Shown here: piece after piece, positions 34,901 through 45,690 of the stretch
Position numbering within the stretch: the stretch's first letter is position 1
How the letters are laid out: each line of letters opens with the position of its first letter
Source: Polytrichum commune
Lineage: Eukaryota > Streptophyta > Polytrichopsida > Polytrichales > Polytrichaceae
DNA length: 64,000 bases
Assembly (NCBI GenBank): GCA_950295325.1
Contig: OX485804.1
Coordinates: 16,184,001-16,248,000 of the forward strand
Direction: 5' to 3'
Program-made: the position numbers and the translations under genes
The notes under the pieces: generated by a model
Told to the model about the DNA's origin: nothing
Database searches by the model: none
Seen by the model: the letters and a program-made list of their open reading frames with translations, nothing else

Positions 34901-36732
34901 TTGGAAGGTTATCATTCAATTTGTATGTGTGTTTTTGATATTTAATCATGGTATTTGACTTTTCATTCAAAAATTTAGCAAAATATATTGCTATTTGTGC
35001 AGGATTCGTAACTTTTTATACTACATGTGTGGTGTAATGTACACTCATCACAAAACTAACGGTAAAAACAACATAGAATATAGTTTGTGTCATGTCATGT
35101 AAAAATTAAATTACATCGGGGAGATATGGTAGATATCATAAATGGTAGAAATCACTCTTGAACAATGTCATGGTCATCAGCTAAGCAATGCCAATATTAA
35201 GAAAAACAAAGTACCATTGACAAGAGCAATAAGTCTACTTCTAGTTGGCAACTTTGTGCTCCGGGAACAACTCCTAATTTAATGAAATGAAATGAAAGTT
35301 GATTTTAAAGTGCGGAAGCCAAAAGACTTATGGGACTAAAAGTACATTGAGATGGTGTCTGATCGACCGATTTCCTAGAATAGTGAAGTGTAATAGCCTA
35401 TGTGAGATAGAGGTCGATATCAAATTGATGGTGGAATTAAAAGAAAGATTCGAGACTCCCTAGTTCTACATTCTCAAATAATTCATTAAAACTTATCTAT
35501 GATGAAGTTATAAAGGGGATGTTCCAACATAAAGTGTGCCTTCTTTTTAATTATATTGTAAAAGCAAAAGTGGCATAATCTACAATTTCTAGAGATAGGA
35601 ATAGTCAAGCATTATCCAATTCAATGCCAAGTCTATGATTTGAGGTGTGGTAAGCAACATCGATCTTGTGTTGGGTGATGTCAATGGTTGCTCCAAGTAC
35701 AATTCACGTCAATGTTTGAGAAAATCCTCGAAGTGGAGGTAATCTAATGTTTTCCTTGAGAGATGGAAAGAGTTCCATTGTTTAGCAAGAAAAACCTCCT
35801 TGAGATCATTAAATATAAAATTTGATGGCATTGGGATGTCATGAGTTTCATGAAAAGTTGGACCTCACGATGCCTTCCACATGGTTATCAAACTGTGCAA
35901 CAAACTCCGAATTACACAAGAATATTTTGAAAGCCTTCATGTGACTTACTACACAATTTGAAGGCATAATTATTTAAGTCCTCGAACACATCATGATAAA
36001 ACCACTTGCTCTAAGTTCATGTAAATCATCCATTACCTTGCACATAGAAGTGTTTGCACCCACAATGTTGATAAGGTCACATGGAAGCCACAACCCCCGC
36101 TTAACGAAGGTGATTGGAGTTGAGATATTGGCTAGATAACATTTCAATGTACACTTTTGTTCACTCTTTGATGGTATTATTAATGTCAAATTCTTTTCAT
36201 ACACATATTAACACACTAAACAATCCACAACATCTTATTTAGTGTGGCATTAAAATTGGTGTGCCATTTGATTAGGGAGCATGATATACACCCACCTATT
36301 TGAGCTAGACTCCACCAATGTTACCCACGGTGAAAATGTAATCCGGTATATTATAGCATGTAGATTCCCTTTTCAGTTGATTCGGCCCCACAGTTTATAT
36401 TAGAGGCCATGAGTGAGTATGCAAGGGACCCACTTGGGATGCATTAACCACAAACCGATGAGGATCTACAATAGCTCCTTTACCTTGGTTACATTAGTGG
36501 GCACCAAACACAAATAGGTAGGACATTTAGCTCGCTCCATTGATCCATTGATTAGAGTGGCTACACGACTTGTCATGTAGGAGCTCCCATGCAACCCTTT
36601 CTAGTTGCCACCCAATGATCATTTACATGTGGCAACCGACATTATCCATGATACCCATGATGAGTAGCGAGTAGAGTGGGCCACACCAAATAAGATATGT
36701 ATATGTATATATATATAGAGAGCAAGCTTCAC
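31991..36732. other. AT-rich intergenic DNA, no gene seen
   Basis: Nearly 5 kb with no recognisable domain on either strand. Short frames are fragmentary. A minus-strand frame at 35974-36204 may be a decayed transposon fragment but shows no diagnostic motif. A G homopolymer lies near 34060. Confidence 0.4.
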
Positions 36733-37146
36733 TACACTAAATTATCTAATTAGTGTGGATCACCATTCGGAGTTCCATGTTGCTATAACTTTTTACCAAC
36801 ACCATATTTTCTACTAACTAAGTTGTATCATTTTCTTCGGTGTGCATACTAACTAAATATGATATTTAGTGTTACTTGCTATTCGGAGTTACCCATTCCT
36901 ATATCTTTCCAATATTAGTGTAGTTTTTGGACCAAGTAAATATATTAATGTTTTATAATGATTAAACAACCAGTTCAACCTTTGTTGGTAAAAAACTGAG
37001 AAGTAAACTAAACGGTTATAGTGCTGCGTAATTCCAAATAGTAACTGACAATAAATTGGGTAAGAAACGATACCCTCAGCAAAACAAATAGCAACACATA
37101 ACTCCAATGGTAATCCACACTGATTAGACCAAAAAAAAAAAGTGTA
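36733..37146. mobile_element. MITE with about 55-bp terminal inverted repeats
   Basis: The left end runs tacactaaattatctaatta then gtgtggatcaccattcgg. The right end, reverse-complemented, runs tacactttttttttttggtc then taatcagtgtggattaccat and tggagttatg. The left-end motif is also repeated internally near 36870 (tagtgttacttgctattcgg). TA flanks or ends the element on both sides. A related sequence is nested in the element at 52342-53021. No coding capacity. Confidence 0.65.
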
Positions 37147-37446
37147 GCTCAGGCTTCGTGTTGTCTTGGTAACTCATCCATTCAGGAGGTGAAAACAGAA
37201 GTGACTTATTCTATAGCCAAACATGTTTTACTTTTAGAACATAGGGCTCAGAAAATGGCATCCGAGGCCTGGTTTGAGTGAATTAGCACTGACCCTAAAG
37301 GTAACTTATTTTCACTTAGAGCCCCTTCATCCACAATGGATGAGTTTCCCAAGACATCACACAGATTAAGCCAAAGCAACACTTTGACAATAACCTAAGT
37401 TACAACCGACACGGATTCCAAGAGTACGTAAGAAAGATACATTATA
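37147..37446. other. Intergenic DNA, no gene seen
   Basis: This stretch lies between the MITE ending at 37146 and the pogo-like element. No repeats or frames of note were seen. It ends with the TA at 37445-37446 that flanks the pogo-like element. Confidence 0.4.
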
Positions 37447-38818
37447 CAGTCTAACCTTGATAATGTCACACCATCCGTTTCACCAAAAAGAGTGATATAA
37501 ACAAGGTGTGACATATTTGATAATGTCACATTTTGAAGATTTGTGCATAATGTGATATTATCAAAAAATAGGTAGAAAATCAAAATAAAATTACAATGTA
37601 AAAAAGAAAATAACAAATACGAGACTTCAATGTTTTTGAATGTAAAATCTAATTCAAAATTGTGAATAACAACAAGAGCACATCATAATGTGTCATTGAG
37701 ATCAGGTAAAGACCTCTCATTAGAGACAAAGAAGCTTCTAATGTCATATTGTTTTGTTGATGTTAAATGTGCAACACCAATTCTAATGAGTTTGTCATGG
37801 ATTTTTTCCATTCCTAACAACTCCAAAGTGTTGAAAATCAAAGATACCTTGGCTAGCCATAAAATTCAAAACATCTTTAGCATATTTTTGTGCATCGCTT
37901 AGCTTCACTACTTTAGACTCATCATTACTGCTATCAACAATCAATGGGTCTACTTCCATGGAATCAAGAACATGTTCGCCATCTTGCACTAATTGCACAA
38001 GCTCCTCAGTAGAATATTCCACCTCAAAATCATCTTCACCTTCCATGTTTATGTACTCCAAAGGACAAAGCTTTTCTACAGGCTTGCCTTCGACATCCAA
38101 ACCCAAATTCAATGCGGTGATGAGATTGCCCAATTCCAAAGTTGCTTCCTCCATTTTGGACTTCATACGTTCATCAAAATTGTTGATTTCTGCATTCCAC
38201 TTTGTAGGCAATATGGCGGACTTTCTCCAACAATTTCTAATGGTTTGATCATCTAATTCATGCCATGCCGCCACACACCATAGCATAGCTTGAAATAGAT
38301 CAACATTCAGTTTCCCCAAATCTTCATTTGAGTTGTTATCAATTTGTTGCAAAGTCCAGGCAACAAGCTTGCGCTTATAGCACATTTTGAATGTTGCAAT
38401 TACTCCTTGATCCAAAGGCTGAACAACTGAAGTCACATTTGGTGGAAGGAACAAGATAGTGATATGGGAGAGTACAAAAGCATTAAACCCATCTATAACT
38501 TTCTTGACCTCACCATGAATATCATGGCTTCCTGCATTATTCATAATAATGCAAATATTTCTGTCTTTCAATGCCATTCTTCAGTTCTCACTCTTCACCC
38601 AATGTGTAAAAACATCATCATACAACCATCACATACAATCCATCCATACTTGGTATTATCACATTTACACTACAGATTTTGGAAAAAAATAATGACATTA
38701 CCAAGGGTGATAGGGATAATAACGAGGGAGTTTTACACTATAAAAATCGGTTTCAAACTTTTAGGTGACAATATCAAGGTGTTCTATTAACAAGGGTGAC
38801 ATTATCAAGGTTAGACTG
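37447..38818 (-). mobile_element. Pogo/Tigger-type DNA transposon, deleted
   Basis: The 23-bp ends are perfect inverted copies, beginning CAGTCTAACCTTGATAATGT then CAC, and sit between TA dinucleotides (37445-37446 and 38819-38820). This matches the Tc1/mariner-pogo TSD. The element is 1372 bp and encodes only the C-terminal part of a DDE_1 transposase. The helix-turn-helix/CENP-B DNA-binding part and the first catalytic aspartate are missing. Perfect termini suggest it could still be mobilised in trans. Confidence 0.9.
37795..38577 (-). pseudogene. Pogo/Tigger DDE_1 transposase fragment
   Basis: Open frame of 260 codons. It retains ICIIMNNAGSHD, ILFLPPNVTSVVQPLDQGVI and the downstream helix CYKRKLVAWTL, which are hallmarks of DDE_1 (jerky/Tigger/pogo) transposases. 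Where the family has the second catalytic Asp (IDNAGSH or LDNAPSH), this copy has Asn. The third acidic residue in PLDQG is kept. An in-frame stop lies just upstream of the ATG, so the N-terminal half has been deleted, not spliced away. It is therefore not catalytically competent. The tail after residue 150 is acidic, as in relatives. Confidence 0.88.
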
Positions 38819-40444
38819 TATTCCACTATGTTCTTTGGAACCATTCTTTTGTTCCAATCATGTGAACACAAAGCCCAACACCTTCCATTCTTATTCCAAG
38901 GTCGCAAAGCCCTAGGCATCTCAACCTCCGAAAGAAAAAGCTCCAATAATAACTTTTGACATGAGAAAGATGAGGTGAAACAGGATTCCAAGACCATCAA
39001 TCAAGACACTGTCAGCAGCTTACAGCATCAGAAACCAGATGCATGGCTAAAAGTATGATTACAACTTCACCTCTGCAGTAATATGATAAATATTTATAAG
39101 CTATATTCACTCATCTGACAAGTAGGTCTATGTAACAAAACCATGCAGGAACTCCACCTTTCCTGTATAATTTCAAAGGCTGCTTTAACCCTATAGAACA
39201 ATTCACTATGGGAGACAAAACAGATACCTTTGCAGAAATTACTTGCATGACTGGTCCAACCACTCAAACCTTTCCTCACAATTTGTTCCATGCATAACTT
39301 TGACTTTGTCAATCTCTACCATGAAAAAACACTTTCAAGAATGTGGCCAGAACCACATCACCCGTACAGTTAAGATACATGAATGAGCTTCATTAATGTT
39401 TGGCTCAAAATCCTGCACATGTGAAACCAAAATTGTGTAAGATGGTGAGCTTGTGAGCTACCTTCCAAACTGCAAGCATATGCATGTCAACAGGTACCTA
39501 CACCCAATTTTCATCCGACTTCCCCTATGAGAATAACATCAAACTATTGACCAGAGTGATCACATGCATCAAGTTTAGGTGTTTAGGATTGATTATGCCC
39601 CTGGCACTATGGAACAAAACATATCAATGCAACAAACCAATATTCAAAACTGCCTTTAGAAGTACACTTGCAATTGTGACTGGCTTTTAGTGTGAAGTAC
39701 CCACAGTAGAAACAAAAGTCCCTGAGAAAGAAAGAAAAAACAGAAAAACTAACAGTTCAGCTTATGTGACATCAAGGACACAGTCAAGGAGAATCAGATA
39801 AAGAGGAGAGGATACTGCAGAGACTGTATCGTCCTCACCTTCTGAGTTACATATCACTGCAAAAGAGGATGAGTAGACTGTCGACATCTTTGGAAATTTG
39901 CAATGCACTTCAATGAAGCAACCCAAGCTTCGTTGAAGCTCAATAGTGCAACCGACAATCTCCTACCACCAATATACACAATCGGTGCCAACCAGAAAGG
40001 CTCTGCAACAGAAGTTCATCCACATCAAGTTCTTCCAGCTGCTTTGTGAAGACTTAGCAAGGGGTCATGTACAGATTGCCTTGTCCTGCAGCCTGCATTG
40101 TTCTGACTGAATTGGCTCAGTATTGAGTTAATTCCTAACAAATTCCAGCTGCCGGTATAACAAGAGCATTTCTTCCAGAAGCATGAAGGATGACAGGAGT
40201 ATCAACTTGGGTCAGGAACAACCTGCAACTACTATGCCTCTCAATACTGTAGAGGCCTATCTGGTTCAACACAAAATAAAAATATTTTGAAAGAAAATTC
40301 CCATGTGTTGTTATCTCATTGATTGAGACCTTCTAGATTCTCACTTTGAACCAAATAGTCCTCTACGGCATATCATTCCAGGACACAATCAGTATGCTCA
40401 CTCCCGCAAGCAGGTGTGTACTTGTCTGGAGGGCCAAAAACCTG
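38819..40444. other. 3' flank of the LAGLIDADG gene, no further gene seen
   Basis: No recognised frame. The right part probably holds the 3' untranslated region of the minus-strand gene ending at 40445. Confidence 0.35.
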
Positions 40445-43171
40445 CTATAGATCCTTCTTTTGAGCCCCCAAAAGTGCACAACTGACAAAGTCTTCAACAG
40501 CCTGAGGTTTCTTTACTTTTGTTAGCTCCTCGTCAATAAATGTAGAAAAGTGGGGGAGAGCTGTCTTCATCTCAGAAATCCAACTTTGTTGACAAGCCTC
40601 GTTGTTGTAGACAATCATACACTTCCTTAACATGCTTGCAACTGGTATATGAGGAAGTATGATACGCAGAAACTTTTTGAGCTCCTCAGTGCGTAACCAA
40701 AGTCGGTAGTAAAATACCTCCTTTACCTCCCTATCGTCGCGAACTCTCCTGACTGGCCCGACATGGGTATAAACCTTCCACACAACTTCTAGATACTTCG
40801 CCAAAAGCTGGACTCGATCTTCCGAGAAAAAGTCTGTGCAGATCACCCCTTTTCGAGCACCTGCAACTAAAGAGCCCGAGTCGCACCACCAGATTGCCAA
40901 AGACTCAGGTGTCAAGTGGTTCAGCCATGTCCTGCGAATTAGCAGATGGTTCTTGTCATGTGTCACCTCGTGAATTTTTGTCAAAGCAATCAAAGCTTGG
41001 CTTTGGAACAAGAACTTCTTGTTCAAACCAAAGTGCAATGAGGCTTTGCTTGAAATCTCCTTCAAGGCAGCAGCTTTCCACTGGAAATATTCCTCATGCA
41101 TTCTCGCATGGCGAAAAAGGAATCTGGCATCATTCTCACCTGGTCAAGACAAAGAAGCTCCATGGATTAATAGCCACATACAGGTTAACCTATGCAGCTA
41201 TAAAACAAAAGCCCAAGGAAACTAATAAATTTTAAACAGAACATCCATGTAACAGGCTTCAGAAAAAAAATGACATAGATGTAGCTCAAAGGTAAGGCAA
41301 GGTAATAAATTAACCTTTTAGAATACGCAAATGTCCATCTCCAAGAAGAGAGCCTAAAATAATGGCCTTGGTTGTCTGCTTCAACCCTGTCTGATTCAAT
41401 CGCTTGAACCTAAGGTCTGGAGGTTGACTCAGGCCCTGACCAGGAGGTAACTCTGTATCCACATCAAGACTTTTCACTGCAGATTTTCGATCAACCTTTG
41501 GGTAGACTCGAGAGAGCCTATCCGAAACATATGTTCGTTCCAAAGGAAACGTTGCTGCAAATCCAGATGCATTTCTGCAGGCTCCTCTATTCCATGACAC
41601 ACTAGTAGGATGCAACTGGACAAATATCACCTCCCTCATTCGGCCTTCTAACTGCATTCAAACCCACCATCCCTGTTACAACAACTGATGTATTCCTCTG
41701 GATTAATGAAATTTTTGGTGCTAAACATTCCCAAGACCAAAATCCACCATCGCACCCCCCACTGGCCTACCAACTGCAATCAAACCCACCATCCCTGTTA
41801 AGACAAATGATATGTTCCAGTGAGTTTGAGAAATTTAGGTGCCAAACATTTCTGAGAGCGTATTGCACTAGTTTTAAAAGGGGCATAACACTCATATTCT
41901 GCAAACACATAGATGGTAATGCATCGCACCCTGGCATGACCTGTTTAAGATCTTAGCCCTACAATTTAGTCAATATGAGTGGTATATTTATCTCTCTCCT
42001 AACAGAGTTCCGCATTCAATGTCTGCCAACGCAAAATACATGAAAACCTAACACTCACAAACCTTAAGGAATGTGAAGGTTGTGATGCGAAAACCTATGA
42101 TGTTCACAAAGAAGGAATACTCCAGCCTGACTTGTGCTTGATCATTTCAAATTTTCCCTACAAATTAGTCAAGATGAGTGAGATACTTATCGCTCTTATA
42201 ACAGAATTCTGCATTCTTTTCATGAACTACACCACTCTGAAGTCGACTGATGAAAATTTCTACCAAGAAGAAGCAAATGAGCAAATGCCAGTGACTGCAT
42301 TGAATGTCTGTCAACACAAAACACATGAAAACCTAACACACACAACCCTTTAGGAATGTGAAGGTGGTGATGCCAAAACCTATGACGTTCACATGGGAGG
42401 ACTACTGCAGCCTGACATGTCCGATTATCAACAAAATGATTGACCTATTTAAATATGTGCTGGAGTGTCCTGTGTGCACCAATCAACACACGAGTAGACA
42501 CACGAGTAGATCTACTCTTCACCAGTCACCTCATGAAGATTGAGGAGAAAAGAGATTGATCAGAGAGGTTTCAGGCTTTTGCCCTACAATTCACTCAACA
42601 TGAGTGGGATACAGTACTTGTTACCTGGGGATGATTTATCGCTCTCTTGACAGAATTCCATATTCTTTTCATAGACTTCATCATTCTGAAGTCGACTGCT
42701 AAAAGAATTCACTCAAGAAGAAGCAAATGAGCAAATGCCAGTTACTGCATTGAATGTCGCCAACACAAAATACATGAAAACCTGACAGTCGCAAACTTTA
42801 TGAATGTGAAGATGGTGATGCTAAAACCTACGACGCTCACGTAGGAGGACTACGGCAGCCTGACAAGTCCGCTTGTCAACAAAATAATTGATCTTTTTAA
42901 ACATGTGCTGCAATGTCCTGTGTGTACCAATTGACACAATCATAGAGGCGCGAGTAGATCTCCAACCGTGACCTCGTGAGAGTTAAGAAGCGAAGAAGTT
43001 CATCAGACATCAATTATTGAAGCTCACCTTCGACTCTGGCAGCTTCACAGGCTGGAACATCTCATCCGCCACGGGGAGCACATGACAACTGCGAAGCTTC
43101 ACGAGATTCCCACTCCACTGCTTGCTGGCTTGCCGAGCCAGCGTTGCCACCAGCCTGCTCGCTATCGCCAT
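40445..43171 (-). CDS. Nuclear LAGLIDADG-domain protein, organelle-targeted
   Basis: Three exons: 43171-43028, 41651-41315 and 41139-40445. Junctions are AAG|GTGAGC, AAAG|GTTAAT and two CAG acceptors. Phases agree and the product is 391 residues. The N-terminus MAIASRLVATLARQASKQWS is an Arg/Ala/Ser-rich amphipathic presequence, so mitochondrial or plastid import is predicted. A LAGLIDADG_2-type fold follows: motif 1 AIILGSLLGDGHL (Asp153), then EEYFQWKAAALKEIS, and motif 2 LAIWWCDSGSLVAG (Asp247) with CTDFFSEDRVQLLAKYL. Both metal-binding acidic residues are kept. Homing endonucleases of this fold cut DNA; the plant relative OTP51 promotes organelle group II intron splicing but also has PPR repeats, which are absent here. 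A splicing role is inferred. The alternative upstream start is GTG only, so ATG 43171 is preferred. Confidence 0.88.
41650..41800 (-). repeat. Duplicated 3' splice site of LAGLIDADG intron 1
   Basis: The segment around the exon 2 acceptor (reading gatggtgggtttgaatgcag on the minus strand) is repeated about 122 bp upstream as gatggtgggtttgattgcag, with AG at 41775-41774. Both copies are flanked by ggcct-type sequence. Use of the distal site would add 122 nt, shift the frame and meet a stop within the insert region, so the proximal site (exon start 41651) is the coding one. Confidence 0.75.
41940..42990. repeat. Tandem 420-460-bp repeats in LAGLIDADG intron 1
   Basis: Three copies, the first partial, share the order gcattgaatgtctgtcaac, aaaatacatgaaaacctgac, gaatgtgaaggtggtgatgc, aaaacctatgacgttcac, gaggactactgcagcctgac, gtgctggagtgtcctgtgtg, gagtagatct, and agtcgactg followed by aagaagaagcaaatgagc. 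The copies start near 42000, 42285 and 42745 if anchored on the gcattgaatgtc string. They expand intron 1 to 1376 bp. No family is recognised. Confidence 0.75.
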
Positions 43172-43200
43172 CGCTCGCTCTTCCTCTGCCAAATCACAAC

Positions 43201-43231
43201 CCTCCCTAAACCCTAAACCCTGAACCCTAAC
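43201..43231. promoter_or_regulatory. Telo-box cluster upstream of the LAGLIDADG gene
   Basis: Degenerate telomere-type repeats (ccctaaaccctaaaccctga then accctaac) lie 30-60 bp upstream of the ATG. Interstitial telo-boxes of this kind are frequent in plant 5' regions. The function here is inferred. Confidence 0.5.
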
Positions 43232-43730
43232 AAGCTCCGGACAAGGGAGAGACGAAGAGGCAAATTGGAAGCCTAACGTTTTGGCCACATCATCAACTGC
43301 TACTTGTCCCTAAGGTAGATGAACCTTATTTGGTTACTTTGTGTTGTTTGTTATTTGTTGGCTTTGTTCCATATCATGGGATAGAGGCATTAGAGTTAAC
43401 CAAAAAGTATGGGGAGGTATTCGATATGGGATGGGGATTAAAACCCCTATATGAACTTAGCAAAAAAGTCCTCAAGTGGTGAGGAAAAGGGGACAATGCT
43501 ATTTTGGCTTGGTGATAGCAAGGCTTGGCCCTGCTCGGCCCAGCCCGTTTGTTGCAAGAACAAGCCATCAATAGCGGTTGCGAGGTATTATTCATTATAT
43601 TCAAGGGTTTGAAGTGATGATTTGTGTTAGGGTTTAGGATTGCCTTCCGAGGGTGATTGCTTCATTGGGGTTTGGGGTTTACTTCATTAGACTTCATACA
43701 TTGATGAACTAGGGTTTTGTTCAGTAACAT
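43232..43730. other. Upstream flank of the LAGLIDADG gene
   Basis: No gene seen. Contains scattered gggttt/ggggttt words near 43620-43715, reminiscent of the telo-box side on the opposite flank. It leads into the Harbinger transposase relic. Confidence 0.35.
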
Positions 43731-44890
43731 AGACATGGGTCGATTTGATTTACACGAAGACTATGACACCAATCATGAGTTGATTGAGGAGTTTGATGAT
43801 CTTTTGATCACGTGTTACATGATAATGTTTGCAACGATATCGTCATGGGATTTGTTCAATACTAATGATGGGAGGAAGGAGGTAATCCATTTATCGATCC
43901 GGACATTGGTGTGAGAGACATGTTGGGTAACATGTGATCTCTCCCTCCGTTTTTCATATAAAACTCTAATTTTTTCGCTTCACGAGTTTGAAGAATTGTG
44001 TTGTTTAGTCGTACTTGTCATAAACAATAATGCTAGATCAACCGGTCTTCCTCATATTGTTTCAAGTCATATGTTGAAACTAACTCCGGAACAATGACTC
44101 TTAAATTTCATTCTTTACATGGAACACAATAACATCAACACTTACAACTCTCTACATTGGAATTGGTCTAGGTCTTGTGTGTGTGATGCTATTATTTTCA
44201 TTGCTAGTTGTATTAATTGTGTTCTTAAAGGGGAGATGTTGTGGCTAAATGAAGAAGAGATACATTGTCTTGATTCACTAAACCATATTTTGTAGGTTGC
44301 ATTGGTCTTATTGACGGCACATTGGTGGATATAAGAAGGCCGTAGAGGAATGTTTTGCATTCCAAGTGATTTAATGCTAGAAAGAATATTCATTGCATGA
44401 ACAACACTGTGATTGTTAGTCACGAGAACTTGTTCATGCACATTGACCTTGGTTACCCCGGATCCTTCTACAATGTTACTATCTAAAGACACCCACACTT
44501 TTATTGCAAGTGGCGCACTAGGTTCGCACATACCGATAAGTAATTTGAATATCTATTGAGGGATCCGGGGGTACAAAGGTGAATATATGTTCATCATGCA
44601 TCAAATGGATGTTCACAAAGTTCCTCTCACCGTAGATGATATGGCTTTCAAGCTCTACAACAAGATGAATGTAGATTATCACGTGCAAGTAGAAATGGGG
44701 ATAGGTGGATTAAAAGAAAATGGTGGTAGCTAATTAATGGAGAGGTTTGATTGTACTATACCCAAGTACAATCAATTGTTTTGTTCATGAGCATTGATGA
44801 TTAATTTCCTACATAAGCAACGAATAGACTTCACAGAGTTCATCAACGATCGCGTTAAAGGCTTATGCACTAGGAGGTTGGGATGGTAAT
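43730..44890 (+). pseudogene. PIF/Harbinger transposase relic
   Basis: Conceptual translation across frames gives, in order, FDLHEDYDTNHELIEEFDD, MLKLTPEQ, LLNFILYMEHNNINTYNS, HWNWSRSCVCDAIIFIAS, LKGEMLWLNEEE, GCIGLIDGTLVDIRRP, NARKNIHCMNNTVIVSHE, HIDLGYPGSFYNVTI and YHVQVEMGIGGLKE. The GCIG.IDGT and GYPGSF..V words are typical of HARBI1-type DDE_Tnp_4 nucleases. Multiple stops and frame shifts interrupt it, so it is dead. It is a plausible relative of the source that once mobilised the Harbinger-like MITEs in this window, but no shared ends were found. Confidence 0.75.
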
Positions 44891-45690
44891 CATTAGATAT
44901 TACTTTCTTTTGTACCTAGAAAACCACGGAGGCACAATCTACATACCATAAAAAAAAAATTATTGTTGAATTGATAAAAGCTCTCATTTGTTATCAATTC
45001 ACATACTTAGCCTGCTCAAGTTGAAATCACAAGCACTCTCACAAGTTGGCAACTCACAAGCAAACAAATTGAATTCAAACGGCCTATATCATGTACCTCA
45101 AAATGAATGTCGCTTTTTAAATCATCGCACAAAAAATAGAATCTAACCCAAGGCATTGAACAGTAAGCCTGCAAGCCTAGCAACACTTAAACTTGAACCT
45201 TCGTGCCCTCTATTCTAAACACTTCAAGCTCCATAGCTACTCTCAAGTTATTGATTTTGGCGACTACCATCCTCACCTCAAGTAGGTTGTTGTGCTGGAA
45301 TGAGCCGGTCTCCAAAATCCTAGCCATGGTGATCATACCTTTAGCTTGGGTAACAAATTATTCTTCTTTGGTAGGAGGTCTGCCACTATGTTGAACCCAT
45401 ATCTAATGACGTTGCGGTTGGTGTAGAGGGACTAGGCATAGAGTTTGTTGAAGTTGAGGGGAGGCGGAGTGGTTCCCACAAATACCAATGAATGATCATC
45501 ATTGGGACGCACATTACCAAAGATGAAATCTTGTGGAAGTCTAAGCAGAAGCTGCAATTCCTCGAATTGCAAGTAAAAGTCTCAAGTGTCAAGTAATATT
45601 CTAAATGTAGCATTCCAAAGGTAACAATATGAGGTAACAAGGTAGCATTCCCAAGGTAGCAATTGACACTCATGTCAACTTTTTGGGGCC
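44891..45690. other. Possible remainder of the Harbinger relic
   Basis: On the minus strand near 45190-45380 a broken frame reads MITMARILETGSFQHNN then LLEVRMVVAKINNLRVAM, a coiled-coil-like stretch. Harbinger elements carry a second, DNA-binding protein gene, so this could be its remains, but no diagnostic SANT/Myb motif is visible. Confidence 0.25.
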
